The notes under the pieces: model-generated
What the model was told of the DNA's origin: nothing
The model's database searches: none
What the model saw: the letters and a program-made list of their open reading frames with translations, nothing else
Assembly (NCBI GenBank): GCA_000708835.1
Contig: DF236966.1
Coordinates: 186,001 to 250,000 of the forward strand
Direction: 5' to 3'
DNA: 64,000 nt
Source of the DNA: Klebsormidium nitens
Taxonomy: Eukaryota; Streptophyta; Klebsormidiophyceae; Klebsormidiales; Klebsormidiaceae
Made by a program: the position numbers and the translations under genes
Part shown: piece after piece, positions 50,201 to 61,515 of the stretch
How the letters are laid out: the number at the start of each line of letters is the position of its first letter
Numbering within the stretch: the first letter of the stretch is position 1

Positions 50201-51226
50201 AATTATGGAGCAGGAGAGCAAGGTGCAAGCGGCCGTTATGGGACAGCTGGTAGGAACCGTTATGGGAACCTGTATTGATGCGCTTTCATTTTATTTATCA
50301 TCTCGTTAGTCGCTTCAATTTCACTTTTAGAATCGGCAGACTTTCGAAAACCCTCGAAACCTGCTCGCGAAGAGTGTCGTTGTTTTGTTTGGTACAAAAT
50401 TAGCCCGTGGATGTGAGACTAATCTTTCCATGGTCTCAGGGTGCGTCAAGAATTGTGACTAGCTTCTTTACCCCCGTTCTGATTCTGTCATGCTCTAGTT
50501 TTAAGCCTGCAGCATAAGGCCCGTATCGACTGAAGCGACTATAGATACCCTATTTGTTTCATTGTCAAGGTCGTTCGAACATGGTCGTCCTCGGTAGCCC
50601 TAATGGGGCGGCGGTTTCATTTTCCGCAGGAAGGAGGCGGGGCGGAAGGGGAGCAAGGGACCAAGGGTCCGGAAGTTCCCGCTGGCAAGGTGGAAAATTT
50701 GAAGCGGCAGCTCTTTCCTCACCTTTCTGAAAGTGAACTAAGTCACGCTTCTTCTCAGCTCATACCCGGATAGGAGGCGGATAGGAGGCGGAGAAAGAGA
50801 TTGGGCGTTGTGCCCTTTGTTTGGGGGACCCTTCTTACCCGTTCAAGCATGTGAAAACGAATGGGTCTTCGGAGCCTGCTGAAAGCATCGCTCTCACACA
50901 TTGTCTTGATGCTGAATAAATCTATGAAACGTGAAGGCGCGCTTAGGGATCAATGCTCTCAACGGGTCGAGATTTTCGAACTTTGATTGCATGACTTCGG
51001 TTTGCAGGGTCCTGAGGCAGAGGAGTCCGGCAAGGGAGCGACAAAAGGGGCCAGCGACGTGGAGCTCGAGGAGGCGGGACGCGAGTCCTCTGAGGGCGGC
51101 GCCACGCTGCCAAGGACGCGCAAAGTGCGCTTCAGCGAGCGAGTCGAAGAGGCGGTGGCAAACCTGAATCAGATCGAGGAGGAGGTCGAGATTGCCAAAG
51201 AGAAGCTGAGCACCGTCGTCGAGTAG
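44273..51226 (+). CDS. LEA-like protein B (group 3 LEA-type helical repeats)
   Basis: Model: join(44273..44470, 45462..45554, 46134..46295, 47038..47470, 47917..48090, 48861..48935, 49223..49315, 49613..49732, 50176..50222, 50630..50689, 51008..51226), 557 residues, all phases consistent. The first exons match LEA-like A. From 47038 on the protein is a long series of Ala/Glu/Lys/Val helical segments with LEA_4-like 11-residue spacing (AEAAANVTAAAVDAAESTLE, VTETAKGTAAVAEKKAEE, ETATKAYETAKGAAESVTG). Five consecutive exons (47917, 48861, 49223, 49613, 50176) all start in the same phase, each completing a Gly or Glu codon after a split G, so they may have arisen by exon duplication. The C-terminus FSERVEEAVANLNQIEEEVE is a coiled-coil-like segment. 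No signal peptide or membrane segment is seen. Desiccation or freezing protection, or membrane/lipid association, is inference. Confidence 0.65.
45936..46004 (+). pseudogene. Decayed upstream copy of a LEA-like B exon
   Basis: This stretch reads EAFAGGEEAVVDVQLNVKRA then a stop, matching the start of the exon at 46134 (ATSAGGEEVIIDVPVDKKTA). It has an AG acceptor (ggcag) but an in-frame TGA at 46002-46004 and no donor. Offset from the real exon is 198 bp. It is a partial exon duplication that cannot be used without truncating the protein. Confidence 0.75.
48675..48710. repeat. 18-bp direct tandem repeat in LEA-like B intron
   Basis: tccttccaaagactccgt is followed directly by tccttccaaagagtccgt, one mismatch apart. 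It lies in the intron before the exon at 48861. Confidence 0.85.
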
Positions 51227-51689
51227 GCCTGAAGAGAGCCGTAGCAGATACGCGTCATGATGGAATAAAGCGAGGGAAGGGTTTACTCATAGCGAGTCAA
51301 AACAAGAACAACAGCCGTTTTCCCACCCTGTCGTAGACTGGTCATCTTCTGCGGGCGTCTCTTGCCGTACCCTTACTCAGATAGAAAGCGGACTATAGAC
51401 CGATTGCTAGATGAATTGAGTACTTCAAATGTACCGTCTGCCAATTTTGGTCTTGGAATCTTTTGTTCGGCGGAATCTCACACTTGCCGAGACTCCCTGC
51501 ATCAAGCTCATTGCAACATTTTCTTACGAATATGACGAGACATGATAAGCGCATCATATAAAAATCGCAACGAGACATTTGACGCACACCAAATGATGGT
51601 GCTCGCTGGGTAGGGCGCGGTATAAGGTCTGCCCTACCATGGGCCTTCAACACGTGTCTTCTTCGAGGAACAGAAGACACGTGAAAGCT
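51227..51689. other. Short spacer between LEA-like B and the F-box gene
   Basis: The two genes converge here, so this holds their 3' ends. A small inverted repeat, agacacgtgt-like, is visible at about 51652-51682 (cacgtgtcttc / gaagacacgtg) and could form a hairpin near the transcript ends. Confidence 0.4.
51652..51682. repeat. Inverted repeat (hairpin-forming)
   Basis: cacgtgtcttc at about 51652 is followed, after a short loop, by gaagacacgtg near 51671. The arms are 11 bp and perfectly complementary. The position between two convergent gene ends makes a terminator or 3'-end role conceivable. Confidence 0.6.
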
Positions 51690-54324
51690 TTAAGCCAATA
51701 CGAAGGCTTCATTTAGGTACGCTTCTACTCCTTCAGTAGAAGAACGCATCATGTGCGCTTTCTTCGAAAAGTTGACCAGATCTAGATAGTAGCTTTGCTG
51801 CCTTGCAGGCGGACAATTGCACCGACTGTTCGGCACAAACAACCTAAAGAATATTTGTAGCAGACGACAATGAATGTGAACCAAGTCTCGAGCTCTACAT
51901 GAGTCTTGCACTTCTGGCATCAGAACCTCGCGAGGCGCAGTAGCTTTCAAGTGAGTCGAACCTCTATGCTGACCCCTCTAACGGCCCCTTTTGCGCTTAG
52001 TTGTCGAATCAAAGACTTGAACCCTGCACCAAGAATAATGTTTCCCTGAGTCATCGCAAGCGAGTAGCCGCTGTCGACAATAGAAAAGGCAGCCCTTTAT
52101 ACTTCTAGGCCTGGAGCAGGACAAGCAGAAGCTAAATATTTCAAGCATTTACTACAATATAGCTACTGACCGTTGTTTCCAGGAAAGACGTTTGTGATGA
52201 TGGCCGCTCCGGTCTTGAGAATCCTGCCAAAAGGTGCTCTGGTGACGCAGAAAGATAGAGGAATCAGTGAAGTGCGTGTAAAAGATTTCTGCCATCGATG
52301 AGGTTTTATCAGAAGAGGCACTGCGCAAGCGTACCATTAAAAATGGTTGACATCAAGAACGTCCAATAAAGTCGTCCTTACCTTTGAAACTCGTCCCACG
52401 ATGGCCAGTTCTCCAAGAGAAAGGCGCCTGCAGTCGTGCCAGAGTCTGTTACTCTGCACTTTGAAGATAGGAGCTCAACCTGCTAATTAATTTTCTGGAT
52501 CATCAACCATGGAGTTTCAGAACAACCGAAAATCCTTTTTCGTTCGGGTGTTTGTAAGGAACCCAAGCCGCATCAGCCGGAAAGCACCCAAAAAGACTCT
52601 ACAAGCTTTCGGGAATGGTGGAGACCAATACTTCGTCAGTCCCTCAGAATGGGTGAGACTTTCTCACCTCTGGTCTCGGCTGCCTTCAGCTTCTGTCCAT
52701 CGAAACAACCCGTGAAGATTCTTTCACAAGAGGGAGATCTCCACTCCAAGACTGGTTGAGACCATTGCAGATCGACAGTTCTGTAGTCGTCTTCGAAGAG
52801 GTACAGGTCCGTATGGCGCAGTTCAAGAGCTTGCGTTGTTCCTGCATTATGTGTAAGTTTTCATCGTCTTTGCTCAGACGATACAACACACGGCTCGCCT
52901 TTGCCTATGCATTGCAATCCTTGAGTAGCAATACCCCAAAACAGCAGGATACGAACGCTCTGAATCTGAACCGGTCGGGTGAGAGAATCTTACCCTCGCA
53001 AGAGGTCGATTCACACTGGTCACACTTCCTGTAAGAGAAGTAGAGACGTGTCCATCTTCTTTATTGGACGGCGGTGCAGCTTAGCTGCTCCGCTGTGACC
53101 TGAGCTTTCCAGCTTGAGTCAAGATATTGCAACATGAGGTGGCTCGAGCACAATCGTTATCAGATCTGCACGTGCAGCCAAGAGTTTAGTGCATATCCTT
53201 CAAGCACCAGGCGAATGTGTCATACCTCAGGTGAAGCTCTGCAAGCCACCAGCCTGACCGCACGCTCAGAAACGTGTGATTTGGGAATTCTGCCGACAAC
53301 TTCCCTGTCCTCGGTGTCGCTTGATGTGTCTGTGGCAAGTCGACAGCGGTAATGCTGTCCGTGACATAAAGCTCCGAATCAGTGACTTCAAACATCCCGA
53401 GTCTAATCCAATCTGCATGAGAGCAACCGGAAAACATGAATGGAAGATCCACAGAGAAATGCCCTTTGACGAATGTGATTAAGAAGTCGGAGAAGGCATG
53501 CGGTTACGTACGTGTATCAGAACCGGTAAGGACGTGATGCTTTTCAATGCCAGCGGGTTCAAAGCAAGAAAAAGTTAGAGCTTTACCTATGCTGCTCGCA
53601 GTTGACAGTGTTTGTAAAGTCGACGTCATTGCAGAAGGCTTGTTCGAAAGGAGCTCTGCGAGGACGAAAAGATTGTAAGGAAAGGTTCCTACCTTGAGAA
53701 GAGGACTGCTAGAGCGCCGGCTGTGTCAGAATATCCCCTCGTCCAAAACTAAAAGCTCGATTGATGGTAGTTAGATTCATCGAGTTGACTAAGGTGTCCT
53801 GCGTGCTCGTCCACTCAGTTGTGCTCGCTGAACGTAATTGAGCTTACTTTGAAACAGAGAGTAGGCAGAGCGCCAACCGCCTTTCGGTTCTTTGAAGGCT
53901 TCTCCCGAGCCGACGTGCTCGGGAAGGCACACCTTCCGTCGGAGGCACAGGTTCTGTCAAAAGTAATGCAAGCGACACAATCAGGCGCAGATGATTCCAA
54001 GCTCACAATTTACCAATCCAATCGGATGAAGACATGTGGGAGGAGAAATTGTTCTTAAACCTAGGAGCAGGACGGATGCCGTGCAACGCGGCTCTCTTTC
54101 TTGTGTACGGCAGCTTGCTAAAAGCGTTTATAATCACGAGAACGGCGAATCCAATAACGACTGTGCTTTACCTTCCATATCCAAGTTTCCGAGGTCAGCT
54201 CTTTGAAGTTCTTCGAAACGAGGGACAAGAGAGCGACCTGCTTGCCACTGCATCGCGATAATATTGCCCTCCAGGCATCTTCAGGCAGCTCGCCTCTACG
54301 CAACACGAACAGAAAGACTTGCAT
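51690..54324 (-). CDS. F-box protein with unfamiliar C-terminal region
   Basis: Consistent exons, in gene order: complement of 54172..54324, 53848..53953, 53587..53653, 53508..53539, 53226..53412, 52994..53028, 52668..52841, 52382..52427, 52171..52238, then probably 51690..51843. The first exon holds an F-box (ELPEDAWRAILSR, ALLSLVSKNFKEL, ETWIWK), the SKP1-binding module of SCF ubiquitin ligases. The rest includes GGWRSAYSLFQ, WIRLGMFEVTDSELYV, a Cys-rich turn KCDQCESTSC (possible metal site), LYLFEDDYRTVDLQW, LENWPSWDEFQ and ILKTGAAIITNVFPGNN. I cannot name the substrate domain. Phases close through 52171. The junction to the last exon does not close in phase, so the C-terminus is uncertain. 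The acceptors at 53539 and 53653 are weak. The start may instead be an upstream in-frame ATG at 54417. Confidence 0.6.
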
Positions 54325-55810
54325 GAGTAGCAAGACGAATCGGTCTTCAAACTCGTTCAAAGTTGTCGGATATTTCCAAAGTATGTTTAACTGGTGAAAC
54401 TGTTGAAGTAAGGTCATAAGCTTTGTCTTTCTGACGCACGTCTGCGCCCTCGCCTGAATTGCAGTCTGCCTTTGAACGTAACTCAAGCGTTCAATCAGTT
54501 CAATCCGAAATCGGCGAACAGGCTATCGTTTGTGAATTTTCTAATTCGATAGGATCGGCGGCAGAGCTTCTTTCCTAGTCACTGTCACAGGGGCTGCTCT
54601 TGAAATGGAAGTTGAAAGAAGAACAAATCTTACCTCTGGGTATGGCGATCGGAGTGCAGCTTTCTTCTCTTTGGCGCAGAACAAGGTGACAGACATCCGT
54701 ACATACTCGTCCCTTTACCTTGTAAAATTTTATTATCTGGCACGAGCTCGAGTCGCTGATCACGCGCGCGATCACTCAAAACGTTCTCTCGGTGTCCCTT
54801 GTGCAAGTGCTTGCATAGGTCCAGGTCCAGCCTTGCAACGGCGAACACGCTTTCAGACGGACGCTCGATTTCCGAGTCCGTCGCACACCAGCTCCTACTT
54901 CAGGGATTATTGCTGTCCCTTCTGCCGATTTGAAGACACGCAAAGAGGGGAAGCCCGATAGGCGTTAACATGAGTTCCTCGGAAAATGGTTGTTGCTGAG
55001 TAGTCGATGTGTTGTTTGGTCATAGTTCCAATTCAGCAGGGCTGAAGCAGTTGCCGTCAATCCTGCGTCAATCCCTCAGAACAGGCAGCATATTCACAAA
55101 GTCGTTGCATTGCAGAAGGAATTTTCTCTAGGAAGAAGTTCTCCCTTTATCAAGTTTGCAGGAGGACTGTTTGCAAAAGTTGATTGGTCAGGATGATGAT
55201 TGTAGACTGTCCAACATCTTATGCGGGCGCGCCGCGACCGCGACCTTTTCCATGGTCCTCATTATCTGCAAAGCCTCCAGGTGGCGGCCGCGGCTAGTGG
55301 CGGCGCGCCCGCCTAGACGCGCCCTTGCGTGCGCACTGGTGTGGGTAGGAAAGTTTTGTCGCCGAACGGCGCGGCCGCCGCGCGAGCTGCGTCGGACTCG
55401 ACCGTCCTCGGATAGGAGGTGCTGCGCAAAAGCTGACATCAGCGGCGCAGCTCGAACCGAACCGCGGGGCGTCGTGCGCGTGCATGCATGCAAAGCATGA
55501 TGAACTATTTATGCACCATTCTGCGTAACTCTACTACATAGCACTGGCAGATGCCGGTCAAAATCCTCGACTCTAGTGTACAAATCCCGACTTCCTGCTT
55601 GGAGCGGATGCATCAGCATAGCAGTATTCGCTGATCCGTTTTCTGAGAAGTGCGCAAGATAGAGCAGGCTTCCATCACATCGTTTCGTGAGCGAAACGCA
55701 ACAGGCTCTATCGTTGGAGACCTCGTAGGAATTGCGGCGCCTTCTCCAAGCTTTTCGTTTCTCTGATTCGTTCCACATTTGGAAATCTCACCGCTGGGGC
55801 AGGGGAAAAG
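54325..55810. other. Divergent promoter region between F-box and NmrA-like genes
   Basis: No supported gene. It contains a very GC-rich island at about 55215-55490 with several ggcgcgcc, gcggccgc and cgcg words, about 320 bp before the NmrA-like start codon. The ORFs in that island are a by-product of composition. Confidence 0.4.
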
Positions 55811-58800
55811 ATGGCAGAAGACAAGCCTTTGGTGACGGTGTTCGGGGCGACAGGTTCTCAGGTGAGGACAATACGAAGGCGGCACCTCAGCTTGGTGTTT
55901 TATGAAGAATGAAGCCTTTGAGGGTTGATTGCCTGTAGCTGTAGCAGGTATTTTCATAGTTTCAAGATACCTCCAACCTTGATTTCACATGCAAGGACTG
56001 CCCAACTTGCTTAGCAAGAATACATCTGGATTCTAAAGGGCGCAGCTGCTCTATCCATGACAGTACTTTGAGTCTTTTCCTAAGCATCCGCCAGAGATTA
56101 GTCGTGATAGCTAAGTAAGACAATGAGTGATGTTTGATTGCTGTATATCCTTCTTTAGAGGCACTTGAGCTTACTTTCAAGGTATGAACATCAGGCAGAA
56201 TCAGAACCAGCTTCAGCGCGCGGGGCTGCAGCGAAGCTGTTGACGTACAGCAAAGAGTTGCTCGATCCTTATTCATCAAGAGATCAGTCAACAATTTTCT
56301 CAGGCAGTATTTTAGTCAATTCTTTCTCTATCAATCTGTACGAAATTCATGCTGCAGGGCACGAGTGTCGTTAAGGCCCTGATGAAGAGTGGCAAGTATC
56401 GTGTGCGGGGCGTTTCAAGGCAGGACCCCAACTCTGAGAAGCTGAAGCCCCTGCGGGAGCTTGGAGCAGAGCCCTTCCAAGCCGACCAGAAGCACAAGGA
56501 CCAGGTCGTAGCAGCATGCAAGGGGGCATACGCTGTCTACAGTGTGAGTATAAGAACGGCTTCGTTTCTTGTCCTTATCAAACGGCGCTTTGTCTTCCAA
56601 AGCCCAATGAAGATTGCTGAGATCGTGTCTTTGTAATATTAAATTGGCAGCTTCAAACCTGTCTGGACAGGTTCAAAATGCAAGAAACGATGCCGGATCA
56701 TATTCGGAGAACCGAATAGCCTCTTTGCGGATCGCAGTGTTCTGCAAAGTGAGTTAATCTGGTTTCGGAAAGGTAGCAGCTAAATTGCCTCGAAGCCGCA
56801 ATAATTGCAACCGCCGCGCCCCACGGCAGTCTTTCAAACGAAGAACCTTGTACCGGAGGCGATGGACGGTGTCCCTGAACCTACGATCCTCTGAATGAGA
56901 GATCAGTAGTCTTCAGTGAGAACCTTGACCGAAAGCGGGACCCTCTTGCGGTTTCTTAACGTATAGCAGCTCGGAGAGACCTTTCAACGCCTGGACATCT
57001 TCATCTTCGGTCTGCAGGTGACGGACTTTTACGCCATCGGACCTCACGAGCTGGAGTACGGTACCACAGTTGCTGAGGGTGCGAAGGAGGCGGGCGTGAC
57101 GCACTTCGTCTGGAGCACCCTGGCAAACGTGGAAGAGCAGAGCGGTGGCAAGTACGAGGTGCCCCACTTCACGGACAAGGCCACGGTCAGCTATCCGTAT
57201 CCAGAACACCCTCTTGTCATGACTTAAATCTTCGTTCTCTTCGCTTCAGACATGTGCCTGTTCAGGTACTGAATCGCGGATCCTTCCCCTCTTCGTTCTT
57301 TTTCCGCTGATTTCAGATATGTTGGGCAGTCGCTTCCGTTCCGTCCGTCGAAGTGCAAATGCACCTGCTGTACCAATGTTTCGAGACGTCAGATTCCTGC
57401 GCGGCCGGCCTTGGAGATAGGGGTCAGGTCGAAGTGCAGCTGCCGTTTCGGTCCATTTCTGATCAATTCATCATCACAAATCTTTACGAGCTTTCTCGGA
57501 TGTAGCAACTGCTGGAGTGTGAAGGAAAACGCAACGCAGGCTTACGCAGTCAAACGGATGATCGCCCCACCCTGCGCAGGTGGACCCGGTGGTCCGCAAG
57601 CAGCAGTTCAAGTACCACACGTTCGTGATTCCTGCGTGGTACTACCAGAACTGGAGCATGTTCCCGGGCCTCGTCAAGACCCGGCCGGACGGAACGGTCG
57701 CCTTCACGGTGCCGCTGGACGAGAACACGCGGCACACCGGGTACGACGTTGACGACACGGGGCCCGCGGTGCTGAACATTCTGGAGCATCCCGAGGAGTG
57801 GCACGACAAGTAAGACAAATTCTTCTTTTTTGAAAGCGCTCCTAAAACAGTGGCCTGAAAAAAGTTGTGGAACCCTAGTGCCTAAACTCATCCGGCTCGT
57901 AAGCAGAAATTGCGTAATGGTCTGTTGATCAGCGGCGTGTGACAAAGGTCTCGGATTGAAACGGTCAAACTTTTCGTCGTCTAGGCTCCTCCATTAAGAA
58001 GCTTCTACATCTTACTGTCGAGTCGTTTGCAACGTCAGAAGGATTACGTTCGAAGGCAAAGAGCGGCTTCCAATTTTGGGACTTGCCTTGTGTGAACGTC
58101 GAATTGCAAAGAGCAGCGAGACTGCTTATGAGGATGCTCTTCGGCTGTTCCTATTGCTCCCTTTGCAGACTCTGCAAGTGCATGGGTGGATGGCGCAGGT
58201 GTTTCGCGTATCACAGGACTGAAAGTAGCCCCCCTTCAAAAAGACTGAGATTCGTCCTTTGCAATTGTAGAGTGATCTAGACGCTTCGACTGGAACTGAG
58301 CATCTTGACTTGATATTTCGCACTCTATTTGCTGCAGGCACGTCCCTCTGGCTGGCTACCACGCGCCCATTAAGAAATGGATCGAGGACTTCACCAAGGT
58401 GACCGGCAAAAAGGCGGTGCTCGAGCGCGTTCCAGACGACAAAGCACCGAATGAGGAGTGGGCGCAGGTAATCAGCCCGCTCCGAGAGTTGTTCCTTCTC
58501 ACCGATTTGAAAGTCGCCTCACTTGAGCTCGTCAAAATGGTTCCGGTTCTGGGGCCGCGAACTTCGAGCACTGTTGGGCAGGCCACCTTTACGTGTGCGT
58601 ATTGTAGCGTTCTCGAGAATCCGAACGGGGATCAATCTTTGACGAACTTCGATTTCAGCAATATTAGATGTGGTTGTGGATTTGGGCAATCGTGGGTAGT
58701 AGACGGGCTGCCAAGTCCTGGTCAAGAAGAGTGCGGAGCACAAGTTGCTAGAGATTCTGTTCCAAGTTCGACCTTTTGCAATGGACTGACGCCAGAGATT

Positions 58801-58956
58801 CTTGTTCAGATGTTCGCGTGGTTCAGGGAGTTCTCATACTACGGCGACTTCGACATCACCGTTGGCCGCCGGGCCTATCCCGGAATGAAGGACTGGCCGG
58901 AGTGGTTGCGTGAGAGCGGGTGGAAGGGAGAGACCCCAAAGTCGAGCGAGGAATGA
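55811..58956 (+). CDS. NmrA-like family NAD(P)-binding protein
   Basis: Model: join(55811..55861, 56358..56543, 57018..57185, 57580..57809, 58338..58467, 58810..58956), 303 residues, all phases closed. This is an atypical SDR of the NmrA/HSCARG type: a Rossmann fold that binds NAD(P) and often acts as a redox sensor rather than an enzyme. The dinucleotide motif FGATGSQGTSVV (residues 11-22) is split by intron 1. KYRVRGVSRQDP, ACKGAYAVYS, THFVWSTLANVE, TFVIPAWYYQNW and GPAVLNILEHPEEW follow. The C-terminal half has GYHAPIKKWIEDF and FREFSYYGDFDI. The classical SDR YxxxK pair is absent, as expected for NmrA. Intron 5 (342 nt) is open and in frame, so its retention would still give a full-length protein. 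Confidence 0.9.
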
Positions 58957-61515
58957 ATGTAACGATCAAATGAGGATTGTAATTTGCCGAATGCTCGAGT
59001 GCCCGATTAGCGTCAGTACTAGTACATATCGTAGTCAGTTGACTGTTTCAAAGGGCTCCTAACAAAAGTGGTCTGGTTCAGGTTGAATCTAACTTAGATT
59101 CAGGGCCGCCTGAAGTCACGAATAGATAGTGTATGTTGTACCTGGGTGGAGTGTAATCTGCAAGTTCACCTGCATCGGAGTATCGATTTAAGACTTTTAA
59201 GGTGTACAATAGAGACTTCCTGGCTTTGAGAAAATGGATTTTGCAGGAGCACCAAGAAGTCTCGAAACAACAGTTGGCCAGCAAAGGCCGCCTCTTAGTG
59301 GCGATGCATGATGTCGAACCATAAGCCTGTGGGTGAAGTCGCAGTATGTTGCATATTGGAATCATGGGTCGCACGCCTTGAGTTCCTAGCTTCCATTATC
59401 GAAGTAGCTATGCATAGCCACACGGATCAGCCTCAGAAGGTCTAAGCGGAAGAAAATGGAGCTAGACAGCTACAAGTGATAACAAAGAGTTGATGGCGAG
59501 TTGTTGGCCGAACTGAGGGTCCATATACCCAGAAGCCCACATGAGCCATGACCGATCATTAATTGCTTGGAGCGGACTGATGGATGACCCCTTCATGAGT
59601 CACGTGTGAACTTGCGACCTATAGGCTATGGAGTGTCATCACTATCCTAGAGAATCTTTGCCGCCTGGGCCCTGGAGTCTGGCTGATGGAGCCTGGTCTA
59701 GCCAACAATCTAGGATACTATTTAGAGAACAGGGTTCTAATCAAACCCAGGGCTATGCATATCACTTCATGTTACTACTGACTTTTTCGGGTTACAAAAA
59801 CAAGTCAGAACCCATCCGTATACTTTTAGTTTAGTACGGGGGCTCCGGCTGCTTTATTGAAACCTCTATTGAGCGGGGCCTTATACAGGAACTGAAGGCG
59901 ACGGTCAGGATAGATACCCGACAACAGTAGGATTTAACCAGCTTGCTTTAACCTGATTTTGGCGCCCTTGAGGCTTGGGCGTTTGGTCAACGCCGCTCTT
60001 TTCGGTATGGATCTACGAGCGTAAATCACGGAGTCCGTGGTTTGGCAACGGAAAAAACGGGATTCTGTTCCCGCGCGCAGTGAACTGCGGCAGTCGAGAC
60101 AGCCGCCATGATACCAGCTGAGGCTATTCATAGCAGGCTGTAACAGTCGAACTACCTAGTAGGTAGGTAGGTAGGTAGGTACATAGGTAAGCACAATCGG
60201 CCAATATGTACCTACATGAGCATTGAGTAGGTACTAGCCCACTCGTGGAGTCTCCCGGGCCCCTGCCGTACAATCCTGCACCACAGGACGGTACGCACCA
60301 AGGTGCATGCGTTGTGCACGGTCAGAAGTTCAAACCAGGCCGGCTGACCCTGGCAGCTGCTTCTGTGAAGCAAAACTTGAGCGGTCGATAGTTGCATCGT
60401 AGAAAATCGGACCGCTCTTGTGCGGTAGCTGGCTTGCTGAGGTTTTGCTCAGTTTCGAGGAGCCCAGTACGTACCAGGACCGTACGGACAGACGCAGCCC
60501 CGAGCCGAGGCCATCGCCCCCGGCGAGTCCTGTGGGTGCGCTTTCCTCTCCAAGGAACTTGCGGCAAGTGCACTGGGCGAGAATTGAGGCATGCATTCGC
60601 GCCAGTGTGGCGTTCACTCAGTTCAACGGTTTGGGGTTCAGTGGGGATTGGCCATGTGGGACTCCGGAGAGGGCAGAGGGAAAGGGCGTTCAAGGTTTAC
60701 CAATAGATTTGGTACCTAGTGAATGCTATCCGAGCAAGGAAATGGGGAGGGCGGCCAGGTCAGGAGGCGAGGCCCTGTGCAGGTGTTAGCCAGGTGCATG
60801 CCTGGTGGTGCGTTTAGCAGCATTGCGTTGCTTTGTATGATGTCGTGAAAGCAGACAGCCGTGTAGGTAATGTCGTTTCCAAGAAGTTTGCCCAGCATAG
60901 TGCACAAGGGTGAACAAGGGTTTGTGTCTGCTGAACAAGGATTCCCGTCAGCGTTTATGCATAGCAATTAACCGCGAAAGGCCTGTTGAACTTGTAAGCA
61001 GGATAAGGCTGCATTGGGCAGTTGTGGAAGAAGGGCGTCATGTTCAAGAACTTTTGTAGACGACAAACGCCTCTGTACAAAGTTTAGGAGCAGCAACTGT
61101 GGACAAGGTGAAAGATAGGCCGTGGTCCATTGAGCAGCGGGACTGCGTCTGCAGAGATTGCTCTCTCTGATAAAGAGGTGGAAGCCGCTGGCATGCAGGC
61201 GGTCAGCAAAGATTGCTTTTGCTGAGAATCCTACTTTGGGTTGAACAAGCTCCTCGAAAAACGGCAGAGTTTGTTCAGGAAGAAGGGTCTGTTTGGGCGC
61301 TGCGTTCACATGTCACGCCTGCCTCTTCTAATCGGGAATGTCGTGGATTCTAAGAAGGGTGGTTGACAGCAAGGAGTAAACGCCACAACCTGCAGCAGCT
61401 ATCATCACAGCGGTATTCATTGTACTTTCTTGCAAGCCGATAATAAAAAATAAACCGACAAGATTGTGACAAAGTGGTGGGAAAGTAGGCGTCATGTGGT
61501 AAAAGAGGGGGCCAC
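58957..61515. other. Gene-poor interval with a TAGG microsatellite
   Basis: About 2.5 kb without a supported gene on either strand. Open frames near 60322-60789 on both strands overlap each other and show no domains or splice logic. No transposase, terminal repeats or RNA gene seen. Confidence 0.4.
60160..60180. repeat. (TAGG)n microsatellite
   Basis: Five tandem aggt units are followed by acataggtaa, an interrupted continuation. Confidence 0.95.

Noticed and set aside
55188-55500. Open frames on both strands in the GC-rich island
   Set aside because: Composition-driven Arg/Ala-rich sequence without start context, splice sites or domains.
60322-60789. Overlapping open frames on both strands upstream of the LRR gene
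   Set aside because: They do not join to the LRR exons in phase and show no recognisable motifs.
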